A DNA stretch of 64,000 bases from Diphasiastrum complanatum (lineage: Eukaryota > Streptophyta > Lycopodiopsida > Lycopodiales > Lycopodiaceae). The stretch covers positions 11,727,697 to 11,791,696 of the forward strand of contig CM055111.1 in the NCBI GenBank assembly GCA_029204225.1, in the 5' to 3' direction. Below are positions 1-15,688 of the stretch, piece after piece. The position numbers and the translations under genes were made by a program. The notes beneath the pieces were generated by a model. It did no database searches. It was not told the origin of the DNA and was given only the letters and a program-made list of their open reading frames with translations. How positions within the stretch are numbered: the stretch's first letter is position 1; the number at the start of each line of letters is the position of its first letter.

Positions 1-1418
1 TATACACAAGAAAGTCAACTACTGCTAACTATTAATAAATAGCTACTTAGTTTTTGTTTGGCCAATTATCCTTATCACGAATAAATTTGAAGGGTCTAAA
101 TGACACTTCCCCTACTTAAAACATTTTTGTTTCCAAAAATTGAGGTACATTGCTAGAGGGCTTCTACGCATTATTCGAGCCTCCCCTAGAAACTAAGAAG
201 CATATTGTTGGATGTTTGTTACTTTCTTTGATTCCAATGCACTGATACGGGCAACGAGTTCTTCATTTGAACTATTTAGATTCCATCTTCCAAAGAAATA
301 ATTTGTACCATAGTTCCACATGGATCCAAATATTATCCAACAAATATTGCTTCCAAATATGATTGTTTTTTGTAGATCATCAAGAAAAGGAAATTCTTTT
401 TGAAAGTTTAAAAATAAGTTCCTTCATTTAAATAGTATATGTCGCTTTGATCCTTCGAAAAAGATTGAAAAACGTAAAAATTTATAGCTTTAACCTCCAC
501 TCATACTCATACTCATAGGGCATTGATGCCCCATTATGAAACCAAACAATACTAACTGTTTTGATTGCAAGCATTGAATTGTACAATATCAAACTCAAAT
601 CAAAATCTAATTTATTTTTCCAAGTAGATGGCAATTAACCAATTTTTTTACACCTAATAAACTAATTCTCAATCTTTCCCCATATGGAAGATTTATGAAA
701 TTGATTGCATAATCATCAATTTCATAAATCAACTGATCAACAAAATCACATGAAAGTTCAATCTCTCACTAGCTTCTAGAAGGAAAGCACCAACTGATCC
801 CATCTTATTAGTGAATTCTACAAACAAGAAAATTGATTTGATTGATTCTAGAAACTCACAAAGGTCTCTCTTATAGTGATTCACTCAAATTAGATTTCTA
901 GCCCACAAAATGGACTTATAATCTCGGTTCTAGCACTCCCTCACAATGATGAAATGAAGATTAGATGAGTTGTAATCAACCTACAATCAAATCAAGCCAA
1001 TTTTGGCTATTTTTAGACAAAATACTAAATCTCCCTCACACTTGTTGATGTACTTTCAAGACTCGTAAAACACTTTTAGAGGACTTGATTTCAGCCTAGA
1101 TTAATTAGATCTCATGACACAAAGTCAAATATGATTAATGGCACTCAATCTTCGTAGCTTTCCTAGGATTTACACCAAAAATCTCATCAAGAACACATAG
1201 AATGGATTTCCATGGATATAATGAATAATGAACGTTAAATGCAGGTTTAGAGGTGACCACACGTGTGTAAAGTACGAATTTTAGTCCCTACCAAGTTTGG
1301 ATTCAAATCCCCTCACCAAAGTTGAGATTCAAACTCGCCCTCTCACTTCTAGTTTTTAGCACCAAAACTTGCTAAAAATGGATTGGCTTTTGATCAATGG
1401 TTTAAGCTCTTGTTCTTG
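1..1418. other. AT-rich decayed non-coding DNA
   Basis: No reading frame of useful length and no motif I recognise on either strand. It lies on the internal side of the minus-strand copia primer site at its right edge, so it may be worn-out internal sequence of that element, but no coding trace remains. Confidence 0.4.
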
Positions 1419-1430
1419 GCTCTAATACGA
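1419..1430 (-). promoter_or_regulatory. Decayed copia primer-binding site (minus strand)
   Basis: Read on the minus strand this is TCGTATTAGAGC, two mismatches from the initiator-Met-tRNA primer site TGGTATCAGAGC of plant copia elements. It directly follows an LTR-like end CTTTCACA, as expected for a 5' LTR to its right. The same LTR end (GTACTTTCACA) occurs before the copia gag at 14.3 kb. Confidence 0.45.
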
Positions 1431-1985
1431 TGTGAAAGTACTATACTTTTGGACCATAAATGGATCTTAAAAAGATCCACAAGAGTGATTGGATGCTTGC
1501 TTAACAATCTATCAAAAAACTAGACACAAAAAAGTTGATCTAGATTGGCAATTTGACAAACAACAAGCAAGAACAATCAAATAACATTGATCAATGATGG
1601 ATCCAAGTTCACATGTGTGAAATGAGGCCTGTTGTACAGCCTACAAATAGATAATGAAGGCTGAATCACTTTGGTTGCATTTAGATCACAAAATCACATA
1701 ACAATAGTGGAGTAGCTCGAGATTGCCAATGAGCTCCAAAAAATGATCTATCTTCTCACTATGGGAGGATGGAATACATAGTGAAAGTCACTTCCTTTGT
1801 AAATTTAGGTGAATTTCCAGCATGTAATAAGGAAGTTAACTTGACTTTCTTTGCCTAATTTTCAGCCCTAGCCTCTTTCCTAGAGTCATGCCAAGTAGGT
1901 GGCTAGTTGGTCAAATTCTAACCATAAATTTAGGTGTAGGTCATATAATGTAGGAATCACAACCACTCAACCAAACGAGGAAAAA
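1431..1985 (-). repeat. Probable decayed copia LTR
   Basis: Begins TGTGAAAG immediately next to the primer site, which on the minus strand is the LTR terminus. The outer boundary is not visible, because no partner LTR or target-site duplication could be found; the right limit given is where gypsy gag sequence begins. Confidence 0.3.
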
Positions 1986-1993
1986 TGAGAACA

Positions 1994-2222
1994 GTTATGG
2001 AAAACACAAATGGAGTTGCTTAACCAGCAACACCAACAACAGATGGAGAAACTCACGAAAGAGTTTCAAAACACTCTTAAGTCTATCTAGAGTTCCATGC
2101 CAGGTCAGTTACCCACTGGCCAAATCCACCATAGATGAGAGAATACATGGTGCCCTCACTGTCGAGGTGCACACACTGGCAATGAGTGCCCTTCATACCA
2201 ACCGGTCCCAGATACTTCATTC
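1994..2222 (+). pseudogene. Ty3/gypsy gag fragment with zinc knuckle
   Basis: In one frame it reads a Gln/Lys-rich helix (MELLNQQHQQQMEKLTKEF), two stop codons, then WCPHCRGAHTGNECP. The cysteines and histidine are spaced C-x2-C-x3-H-x4-C, one residue shorter than the usual retroviral knuckle and the same spacing as three of the four knuckles in the gypsy gag copies at 28 and 52 kb. Gag binds and packages element RNA in virus-like particles. Only this C-terminal piece survives and it cannot be functional. Assignment to gypsy rather than copia rests on the knuckle spacing and is an inference. Confidence 0.55.
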
Positions 2223-4617
<2,395 letters not shown>

Positions 4618-4693
4618 GTGTGTGGCTGGAACAAACCTAGAACCTTCCCCATTCTGGTAGAATGGGAGGACTCTTACCATTGAGCTACTCATC
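4618..4693 (-). mobile_element. tRNA-like sequence, probable SINE head
   Basis: On the minus strand GGATGAGTAGCTCAATGG closely matches a tRNA D-arm and pol III box A, followed by a stem-loop CCATT-CTACCAG-AATGG in the anticodon-arm position and GGTTCTAGGTT in the box B position. The 3' acceptor strand does not pair with GGATGAG and the T-arm is poor, so it is not a working tRNA. A tRNA-derived SINE 5' part is the best explanation; a tRNA pseudogene is the alternative. No 3' tail or duplication was identified. Confidence 0.42.
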
Positions 4694-5554
4694 CATTGCC
4701 ATATCTACATCATCATCCATAACGATGGGTTGCTTTATTTGATATTTTGCTTTCCATGAGCATCATTGTAGGTTGCTAACTATTTCATTGCCATCCAAAC
4801 TTGATATGTTAGTAGTGGTTAGGGCTTTAGATTGGAATCAAAGAGGTATTTTCCTCCTCTGGTTTTATTGAAACAACGTAAGGTTTCCTCCCACAAAGCA
4901 TCGTTAGCTTATGAATGACAAACTGCACACTACTGCTACTGCAACCGCATCACGACTTACACGAACGACAACAACGAAGACTAACAGACTGCAGATCGCA
5001 ATAAATCGCAAATCACAACTTCAAGGAAACAAAGGAAGACATTTGTAGGGAACCGCAGGTCAACTCCTGCAGATCACGAGCGACAACCAAAGGCTGACCG
5101 CAATGATCTCGGCTATGATTGTAAAAGCACGGTCCTAAAGTCGGCGCACTTTACAACCCACAATCAACTAAGTACCAAGGCGACAGACTAACACCACAGA
5201 CGAAGCTGACAACAAACTAAATGCCACGACATGGTAGGTTTAACAATTCTTGTAATCATTCACTTACATTTAGGAACACCTCCTTTCTCTAATCGTATAC
5301 ATATAGAGGATGAATGAGAGGACACATATAATATATATATAATGAATGACAAGTGAATGTGTGATAACACACAGATAGACGAGTCTGAATCACTGGACGC
5401 TGAATGTGAGGATGAAAAACCATTCACTAGTAAGTGAGACGAGCTGAATCGCTCACACCTCTAAGATTAGACATAGAGAAATATAGATAGAAGTATTTTG
5501 CTAGTAAGCATTCCTCATCTATTCTATGCGTAAGAGACATAATAACGCGTTGTG
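4694..5554. other. Non-coding stretch
   Basis: No gene. Roughly 4900-5220 is less AT-rich, with repeated CGCAAATC/ACGAC-like words reminiscent of the copia LTR at 55.3-55.5 kb. That may mark a very old LTR belonging to the RT fragment just to the right, but the similarity is only in word use. Confidence 0.3.
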
Positions 5555-5845
5555 TGGTATGCCAAGCAACGCAAGGGCAAGCTAGTTGACTCGACTTGAT
5601 CGACGTCTTTCTGCAGCTTACATACCTTGTGTTCTTGGCCTTGAAAGACGTAACCTTCAGGTTGATAGATTTAAATGTCTTCTTGTATGTATCTGTTCCA
5701 AAAAGCCGTCTGAACATCCATCTGGTGAACTTCCAGATCTTCAACAGTTGCAATAGCAAGTAAAGATCGAATTGATCAAAGTTTTACGACTGGACTAAAA
5801 GTCTCAGTGTAGTCAATCCCATAGATTTGTTGATATCCTTTGTAG
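5555..5845 (-). pseudogene. Ty1/copia reverse transcriptase fragment
   Basis: Read from 5845 leftwards it gives YGIDYTETFSPVVKL, then (after a stop) SIRSLLAIAT and DLEVHQMDVQTAFLE. These are the conserved copia RT blocks around the first catalytic Asp (MDV-TAFL). After frame changes, GQEHKVCKLQK follows, the block just before the usual SLYGLKQ motif. The YVDD half, RNase H and integrase are absent. Several stops and indels make it an old remnant. Confidence 0.7.
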
Positions 5846-9159
<3,314 letters not shown>

Positions 9160-9370
9160 TGAAGGAACACTTGACACGCGTGCGTCGGCAACACACTGGC
9201 GTCGAGACCACACATTGGCGCCACGCGGGACCATGCTGACGTTGGCGCCGAGACCACACCCACACTAGCGCCACCCTCACGCGGGACCACAATGGCGCTG
9301 GCGCCAGTGCCGGGACCACACAATGGCGCCGGGACCCTCGCGCGGGAGCACGCTGGGGGCACCGGGCACT
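9160..9370. repeat. GC-rich degenerate tandem repeat
   Basis: About 210 bases far richer in GC than the surroundings, built from imperfect copies of roughly 25-32 bases containing TGGCGCC followed by GGGACCA or GAGACCACAC. At least six TGGCG cores can be counted. All frames across it are low-complexity. Origin unknown: an expanded minisatellite, or repeats derived from a gypsy-type TGGCGCC primer site. Confidence 0.6.
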
Positions 9371-9640
9371 AGGCCTGTGCACAAGCACCTCCATGCTCAC
9401 GCATGCATGGGAGAAGATGGGTAGTTTCATTATATATGCAGGCATATTCATTCCTCCCAGTTGATTATGGGATAAATTGAGATCTGCCATGTGGAAAATA
9501 GGTCAGGCAGGGTGGGCAGACTGGGCGGGCAGCGGGCAGCAGGCAGACAGGCCGGGCAGCAACAGGCTGGCACCTGGGACGCATGTCGGGAGCTAAAGAG
9601 GGTCGGGGCCAAACCCCAACGTGCTAATAAGATACGAGGC
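9371..9640. other. GGCAGG-rich segment next to the GC repeat
   Basis: From about 9500 to 9590 it consists of variants of GGGCAGG/GGCAGCAGG, a second compositional outlier separated from the first by ~120 ordinary bases. No coding signal is convincing. Confidence 0.45.
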
Positions 9641-12600
9641 TTGGCTACCTTTGGGTCCACTGGAATCTTCCACACTTTTTTCTACTATTTTGATATCATG
9701 TGTTGGTATTCGCGTTGGCATTTGACTCTATATCTGTGTTAGGTATGTTGTTATTATTTGACATTCTAGACCATGTACAACAGGGGTTCTCTATGTGTAG
9801 CAAGATGTATCATTCTAGCTTGCCATGATTGGGCTATATTTTTAGGTGGGACTCTAGTTGCACATTTTTGCTCCCATGGAATTGTCGCTTCCCTCTGTTG
9901 CTTTGGAGTATATTTGTATGCCCAATGTAGCATTGCATGTAGAAATACCTCGAGCTAAAAGTCACATATTATTGCAATCATTCACAGCTTATTATGAATC
10001 ATCCAAGCTCTCAATGAGCACAAAAAGGTTTGAAGATGCACGTTAAGCTGTGAATGAATGCATTAATAAGCAATGTTGGCTCCATTGTCAAAAGCCTGCT
10101 TAGCCGCCAAAAGAAACCGGCAAAAACTGAGAGGTGAGAGGAGATTTGATTCTTGCTAAACAGAGAGAGGCAAGCAACTGGAGGACAATGCAACTAGGGC
10201 AGAGCCACTTGGATTCTGGAAGAAGGCAGTATCCATTCTCAAGTTGTAAGTTTCTTTAACCACAATCTACTATCTTATAATGTTTCAAATATAATTCATT
10301 TCACTTCATGTACATTGTAGACTGCAGCATATCTAGAATCACATGGGAGTACAAGATTGGCTATGCTAAATCGATACAGTACATGTTATCTTAGGGGGCT
10401 TATATTTGATGATAACTTTTTTTGCATTTGGACTATTATCCTTTTAAAATTTGATGTAATGTTCTCAGGTGATATTTTTTGTTGTTCTGTAGGGAGGATC
10501 CACCTTGTCACATGTTTTAAGTTGCAAGAACTGCTATTAATTGCAACCAACATTGCAAGAGCCTTCCGGTCATGCTCTCATTTATAGAGCCTGTTGTGAG
10601 TCAGACAATCAACAATTGAATTTCCTCTAATGGTTGTCAATCTTATACGAATAGACGGCTATTTTCAGGGCTACTTGGAAGATGCATGGAAAGTTGTGAA
10701 TGGATGCAATAAGAAGTGATTGTTGGCAAACCGGCGCTCCAAAAGGGATGTGCAATAAGTAAAATTTGTTTTTGAACCTTCAAACTCACTTCTTTTTGGC
10801 TCAGCAACGAGAAGCAGACAAGTCAAGAATGGGGCATTACGGCCCAACCACCTAGGTTTTGGAGGAAAGGGCAGTAGCCCAGCTCAATTTGCAAGTTTCT
10901 TTCAATAACAATCTATTATTTTTAGTTAGACGATAAGTGTGTGGTTCCAAGGTCTTATAAACTACTCACTGATTTTTAATGATATTTCTGTACATGTCCT
11001 TTCTACCATAATCTATTTATTGACTTGTGTTTGGATGTTCCTTATTTTTTAGAGGCAAATTATGTGGAGTCTGAGGGTATACATTCAACATCATCTGTGT
11101 TCTTACTACATTTCTTCACTAGTTGTTATAGTAGCACCAAATTTCTTTTTCTATTTTGAGCTTCTTTCTATTGCTTTTCAAAGAGTGTTCATTTCAATTC
11201 CCTGGTAATTAGTGGTATGCTCTAACACATCAACTACTACTACTACCTTTTTAGCAGTCTATATTGCTCACCTTCCACACATGTTTCTATGGTGAATTTT
11301 CCTCCTCTGGCTTCTCCATTGTGGTATACCGGCTACATTCTGGTCGATTAGTATCCTCTACACTGCTTGCTACCATTTTTGCATGGCGTTTTGATGTTCA
11401 GTTTTGCATCTGACACTATTTCTACGTTAGGCAGTATTGTTATCATGTGGCTATTTAGAAAAAGTGTATTACAAATTGGGCCTTGATGTTGGACTTTCTT
11501 CCAAAACACATGCTCCTTTGTCCTGATTGCCTGATTCTCCACCAGGCCACCTCTCTTTGTGAAGCAAAAAGTGACAAATTCTCATACCTCAACTCAAATT
11601 TCACTTTTTGCCAGTCCCTATAAGAACACCAACCAGGCTTTTGACAACGGAGCCAAGAGTTGCTCCTTGTTGCATTGATTCACAGCTACACATAGATCTA
11701 CACAACTTTTTGTGCTTGAGGAGAGCTTGAAAGATGAACAAAAATTTGTAAGAGGATGCTCTCATATATGATTGTTGGCTGGATTCCCACTTGAAAATAT
11801 AGGGGAAGAGCATCAATCCATAATGCTAGATGAATTACCACATAGAAAACACATGTAGTTGACTATTTCTCTTTGAGTTTAATATATTTAATTTTTTTGG
11901 CATTGCAAATGTAATATATTGAACTTTATGCGGATTATAGACTACAGCAGGTGTATGAAGACTATGACAGATGAGTACAAGAGTGACTATGCTTGGGGGT
12001 CTGGCCAGAATTGCTGTGGTTCAATAACACATGGTCCTGTACCCCATTAGTCGAGTGCCAAGTGGAGGTTGGTTCGTTTTCTTATTGACTTATTTGCAAG
12101 TCTTCTGGTTTTTTCTCTTATTTCCCACGCATTTTTACTCCACCTCTTGTTTACGCTTCTTGTTCTACTCTTGCTTTTGCCCTAATCCAATGCCACCCCA
12201 TCCATCTTTGTTCTTGAAGGGTCGTTGGTCGTTTGGCTGACAGGGCTTTTGTCCACGTATTAACTCTTTGACCTTTGGCCTTTGCTCTTCCTCATTTTAT
12301 CTTGTCCTCTTGTTTGCCATGCACAACGTTTCTATTGCTCCTACCCCACTGCTCCGTGGCCCCCCTTGCAACCGGTTTGATGGTTTTTGCAGGTTTTGTG
12401 GGTTTTGCCCTAAATATTTGCACCTTGATTTGCATGATGGCCTGGCTATGGCTGTACTGGGCTTGTGATCCTTCTGCTACATGCTTTTGAGTTGGTCATT
12501 CTGCACCTGAGCGATGTTCGTGCTGTTGCCCGTTGGCTTCTCAATGTTCTGCCTGCCTACTGGTTTTCTACAACTATTCTTGCCAGTCACTGAGTGTACC

Positions 12601-12851
12601 CTTGATCCGTGGTTTGCTACCATCAGAGAGATATTGCTCCTCTGGTTTTCTCACTTGTTACTGATGTTTCTTGTTGCAGCCTGACGATTTAGGTTCACCC
12701 TTTCTCATGTTGCTCTTTTGTAGCTCCTCTTGGCCTTAGATCAAAGGACTGGTGTACGGCCATTGTTCACTGGTATTTGCAATTTTTTATAAGATGCCTT
12801 TCTAACTTTCCTGTCCTTCTATTGGCTGCATGCTTCTACTGTGGTGTTGTT
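9641..12851. other. Non-coding region with degenerate internal duplications
   Basis: No recognised gene. Two related segments lie at about 10020-10290 and 10645-10920; both contain a GGATTCTGGAAG/GGTTTTGGAGGAA-like block followed by AAGTTTCTTT and CAATCTA. A third relationship links about 10285-10375 with 11895-11985 (ending GAGTACAAGA...GACTATGCT or close). The first block could be an exon ending at a GTAAG donor (10247) with an acceptor near 10320, but no protein similarity is visible. From 12000 to 12850 the sequence is T- and C-rich. Confidence 0.35.
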
Positions 12852-13920
12852 GGCTTTATAGACATCCAACACACACGATTATATGTTGGCCAAACTTTTG
12901 CGGTCCGCTTTTGTACGTTTTCAAGAACATGTTCAAGAAGCTAGAAGAGTACATAGCTCTAAGTTTCCTAAAGAAGAATTAAAATCTTTGTATACTGCTA
13001 TAGCCAAATGTGGTTTTGAGTCTTTTTGGGTCTTTCCCATTGAGCACATTGTTGGAAACAAGAGTTTTTCAAGATAGCACGGCTTCGTGAACTTTTTTGG
13101 ATGAGAACTCTTCAGTCCTTTTTTTCTAGAGGTTATAATCTTGAGGGTAAGTCCAAGTTACGAAAGAGTAAAAACTTTGCCATAAAGACTTCCATGTTGT
13201 GAAGAACCCACTCTAAACCTAAAAACATAACACCTTATGTTTGCAATGGTATCAAAGTTTGGAAGCCTATATCAGAATATCTATCCCCTCCTCCAGATTG
13301 TTACATTCCACAAGCTGTGATCACACCTTCTCGTCCCCTCCCTTCTCCTCATGCTACTTTTAATACTTCTAACTTTTTGCCCCCTAGTAATAATGTTGTC
13401 TCTAGAACGTTTGCTTATAGAGATTACTGAAGGAGGTTACTTTATTTGGATCGTGTTATGTCTTTGGGCAAGTTCTCCCTCGATATATTTAATAGATACA
13501 ATCCTAAGAACCTGTTTCAGTTGCTCTATACTTTAGATAATATGTCTTGTCAAGATCTGGGTATTTCACATTCTCATTTTTATCAGCTTAAAACTCTTTT
13601 AAGTCGCTTTATAAAATCCATAGCTAATGTTAAAACTAAATGTTTTACCTCTAGTAAAGATCTACTCATCACAATTTTTACTTCACCTGATCTTGACAAA
13701 ATTAGTTTGAGCTCTATTCTTAGAAAGCCTGAAGTTATGAATGCACTTCCTCCTTGTGTGAAGAAAATTTGAAATCATTTGTTAAATTTACACAAGCTAG
13801 TTTGCACAATTACCACTTGTAAATGACTTTGAGGCCATGTTGTGGGATGTCACATGTGCCAAAAGCATAGGATACCTTATTCTAAGTCAAATCATTAACC
13901 TAGCTTTATAATGGTACCGT
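12852..13920 (+). pseudogene. GIY-YIG nuclease remnant, probable Penelope-like retroelement
   Basis: The frame at 12852 reads TRLYVGQTF. After a one-step frameshift, the frame starting at 12883 gives FVRFQEHVQEARR, then LYTAIAKCGFESFW and PIEHI. Together these follow the GIY-YIG nuclease pattern: Y-[IV]-G-Q-T, RF-x-EH near the catalytic Arg, and LY-x-AI-x-K-x-G. From 13072 a third frame with only two TGA stops (13199-13201 and 13429-13431) continues as RLRELFWMRTLQSF, SRGYNLEG, SPPPDCYIP, RRLLYLDRVMSLGKFS, YNPKNLFQLL and TSPDLDKISL, and ends near WDVTCA. GIY-YIG domains nick DNA, and Penelope-like elements fuse one to a reverse transcriptase. No RT domain is seen here, so that family is an inference; a stand-alone or organellar-type GIY-YIG protein is the alternative. 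Non-functional. Confidence 0.6.
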
Positions 13921-14294
13921 TGGGATATGTCCAAAGAGTGCATAGATAGGGTAGAGAAAAAGTAGGAGCTAAAATAGCATTTTTCTCATTGTTTTTGGAT
14001 CTCGAGGCATTGACCCTAAATAGGGTGGATCAAGTGGATCTTTAGGTTAGATGTTAGGGTTAGGTTATGATGAATACATAGAAGCCCTAATATGCTCAGA
14101 TCCGAGCTCTACATGTATAAATATGTGATGGGATTTCTATCCAATTATGAGCAAAATCGAGATTTTCCTTCTTGACTAGTTTGAATCTATGATTTGATTG
14201 ATGAATGCTATTGGCATATGTTTTTTTTGTGATGACTTAATGAGTTTGGAGTTGCAAGTACAGTACACAGGCAACAACAGGCTGTACTTTCACA
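13921..14294 (+). repeat. Probable 3' part of the 5' LTR of the 14-kb copia element
   Basis: Contains TATAAATA at 14116-14123 about 180 bases before an LTR-like end GTACTTTCACA at 14294, four bases before gag-coding sequence. The same end occurs next to the decayed primer site at 1.43 kb. The LTR start is not visible and the primer site itself is missing or unrecognisable. Confidence 0.35.
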
Positions 14295-14297
14295 CGT

Positions 14298-15013
14298 GTG
14301 AAGAGTTTTGGAGCTAATTCATGGAGTTTAGAATCAAATGGGATTATTTTGCTGCATGTAGTTAATGAGCTTCTTAAGGAGGTAGGTGCTTGCACCTCAG
14401 CCCAAGAAGCATGGGAAACTCTTCAAAAGATATATGAATCCAAGAATACTTCAAGGTTGCTATCCTTGAAGAATCAAATCCTTCAATGTTTTCAAGCTAA
14501 AGGAGAGAGTGGACATTCATATGTGTTGAGAGTTAAGGACTTAAACAAGGAGCTTGCTTACATAGGAGATTCCATTGAGCAAAGTGACTTGTTCAACTAA
14601 TCTTGAATGGTTTGAGTGTGGATTTTGCTAACCTAGTGCAAGGCTATGCAATTATGGGCAAGTTGCCCTCACTTGAAGATCTCCAAGGAGTCCTCATGGC
14701 CGAGGAGAGTAGGAGAATTCACATCAAGTCAAGGATGGAGAAGCTCTCCCTCAATGATGGAGATGACAAGGCTCTTTTCACCAAGAGCAAGAGCAAAACC
14801 AAAGGCAAGGGTGCTGCATTCAAGAAGAATCAAGTCAAAGGTGAAAATCAAGAAGGATCTTCAAGTCCAAGCTCGAGCAAGCCAAAGAAGGATAAGTCGA
14901 AGATCAAATGCTACTCTTGTGGCAAGATGGGGCACTATGCCTCAGAATGCTTCAGAATAGCAATCTCAAAGTCAAGCAAACCTAGGCCAAGAGGAAGAGG
15001 AGAGCTCTCATGA
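14298..15013 (+). pseudogene. Ty1/copia gag (UBN2 type) with zinc knuckle
   Basis: Two adjoining frames (14298-14600, 14603-15013), broken by a frame change, form one gag. Visible blocks are AQEAWETLQKIYESKN, LSLKNQILQCFQ, LVQGYAIMGKLPSLEDLQ and VLMAEESRR, typical of the UBN2-type copia gag core. A Lys/Ser-rich basic stretch and the knuckle CYSCGKMGHYASEC (C-x2-C-x4-H-x4-C) follow. Gag would form the virus-like particle and bind RNA. The N-terminus is short, so the first ~80 residues seem lost. Protease coding follows immediately. It is the 5' half of a copia element whose 3' half resumes at 26006. Confidence 0.85.
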
Positions 15014-15023
15014 AGATTCACTC

Positions 15024-15362
15024 ATGATGTCAAGTTTCTCATCTTCAAGCATAAGAGATGAAGACCCTTGGTGGATAGATAGTGGGGCTAGCTCCCACAT
15101 GACAAGTAAGAGGGAGTATTTCTCAAACTTATCTACCTATGATGGACCTATCAAGTCAATTTTTACAGCAAATGATTATGCTTGTAAGGTAAAAGGCATA
15201 GGATCCATACCTTTATGCTTGGGATCTTCAAGGAAGATCAAGATTGATGGAGTACACATGTAACATCAAGAAGGATGGCAAGATCATTGCTAGAGGCATA
15301 AGAATTGGAACATTGTTCAAATTAGATGCCTATGTGGATGCTAATTGTTATATCCATGACCA
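15024..15362 (+). pseudogene. Ty1/copia protease and start of pre-integrase segment
   Basis: The frame at 15024-15263 reads DPWWIDSGASSHMTS, the copia aspartic protease active site with DSG intact, followed by YFSNLSTYDG and FTANDYACKVKGIGSI. After a frame break, GTLFKLDAYVDANCYIHD is the short segment preceding the integrase zinc finger. Sequence then switches abruptly to unrelated DNA at 15363 and resumes in copia at 26006 with SLWHKRRGH. The gap between AYV and WH, counted across the insertion, is 19 residues, close to the 21 of the related element at 46 kb. This supports one continuous element split by an insertion. Confidence 0.85.
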
Positions 15363-15484
15363 GTAAGTAGGATTCACTATACTCCTAGTCTTGGATACAC
15401 GGTACTCCAGTAAATCAAGCTGTTAGTATGCCACATCATACTGGATGTGACCTGAAAGTAACTAATATCCTTGTGAGGCCCAGA

Positions 15485-15688
15485 ACAAGGTTTGAGACAG
15501 TGTATGCATGTGTAGAATTATCAATAGCAATTCTATGAATAGGTGGTCCATGCTTAGGACTCTATTCTAGGTGAATCTATGTATAGGGAATTTAGGGCTA
15601 TGCATGGCTATGTGCCCAGGATGCTTATGGCTCCATAAGAAGAGGCCAAACTCGCCCTACTCCTCATTGTGATCATGGATTCATTGCC
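15485..15688 (+). repeat. 204-bp direct repeat, left copy
   Basis: Runs from ACAAGGTTTGAG to TTCATTGCC and matches 25618-25821 at well over 90 percent by eye. It lies 122 bases inside the left end of the 10.6-kb insertion. It may be the surviving common part of two LTRs, though homology stops sharply at both sides. Confidence 0.9.

Noticed and set aside
4618-4693. Functional tRNA gene
   Set aside because: The acceptor ends do not pair and the T-arm is poor; the SINE or pseudo-tRNA reading fits better.
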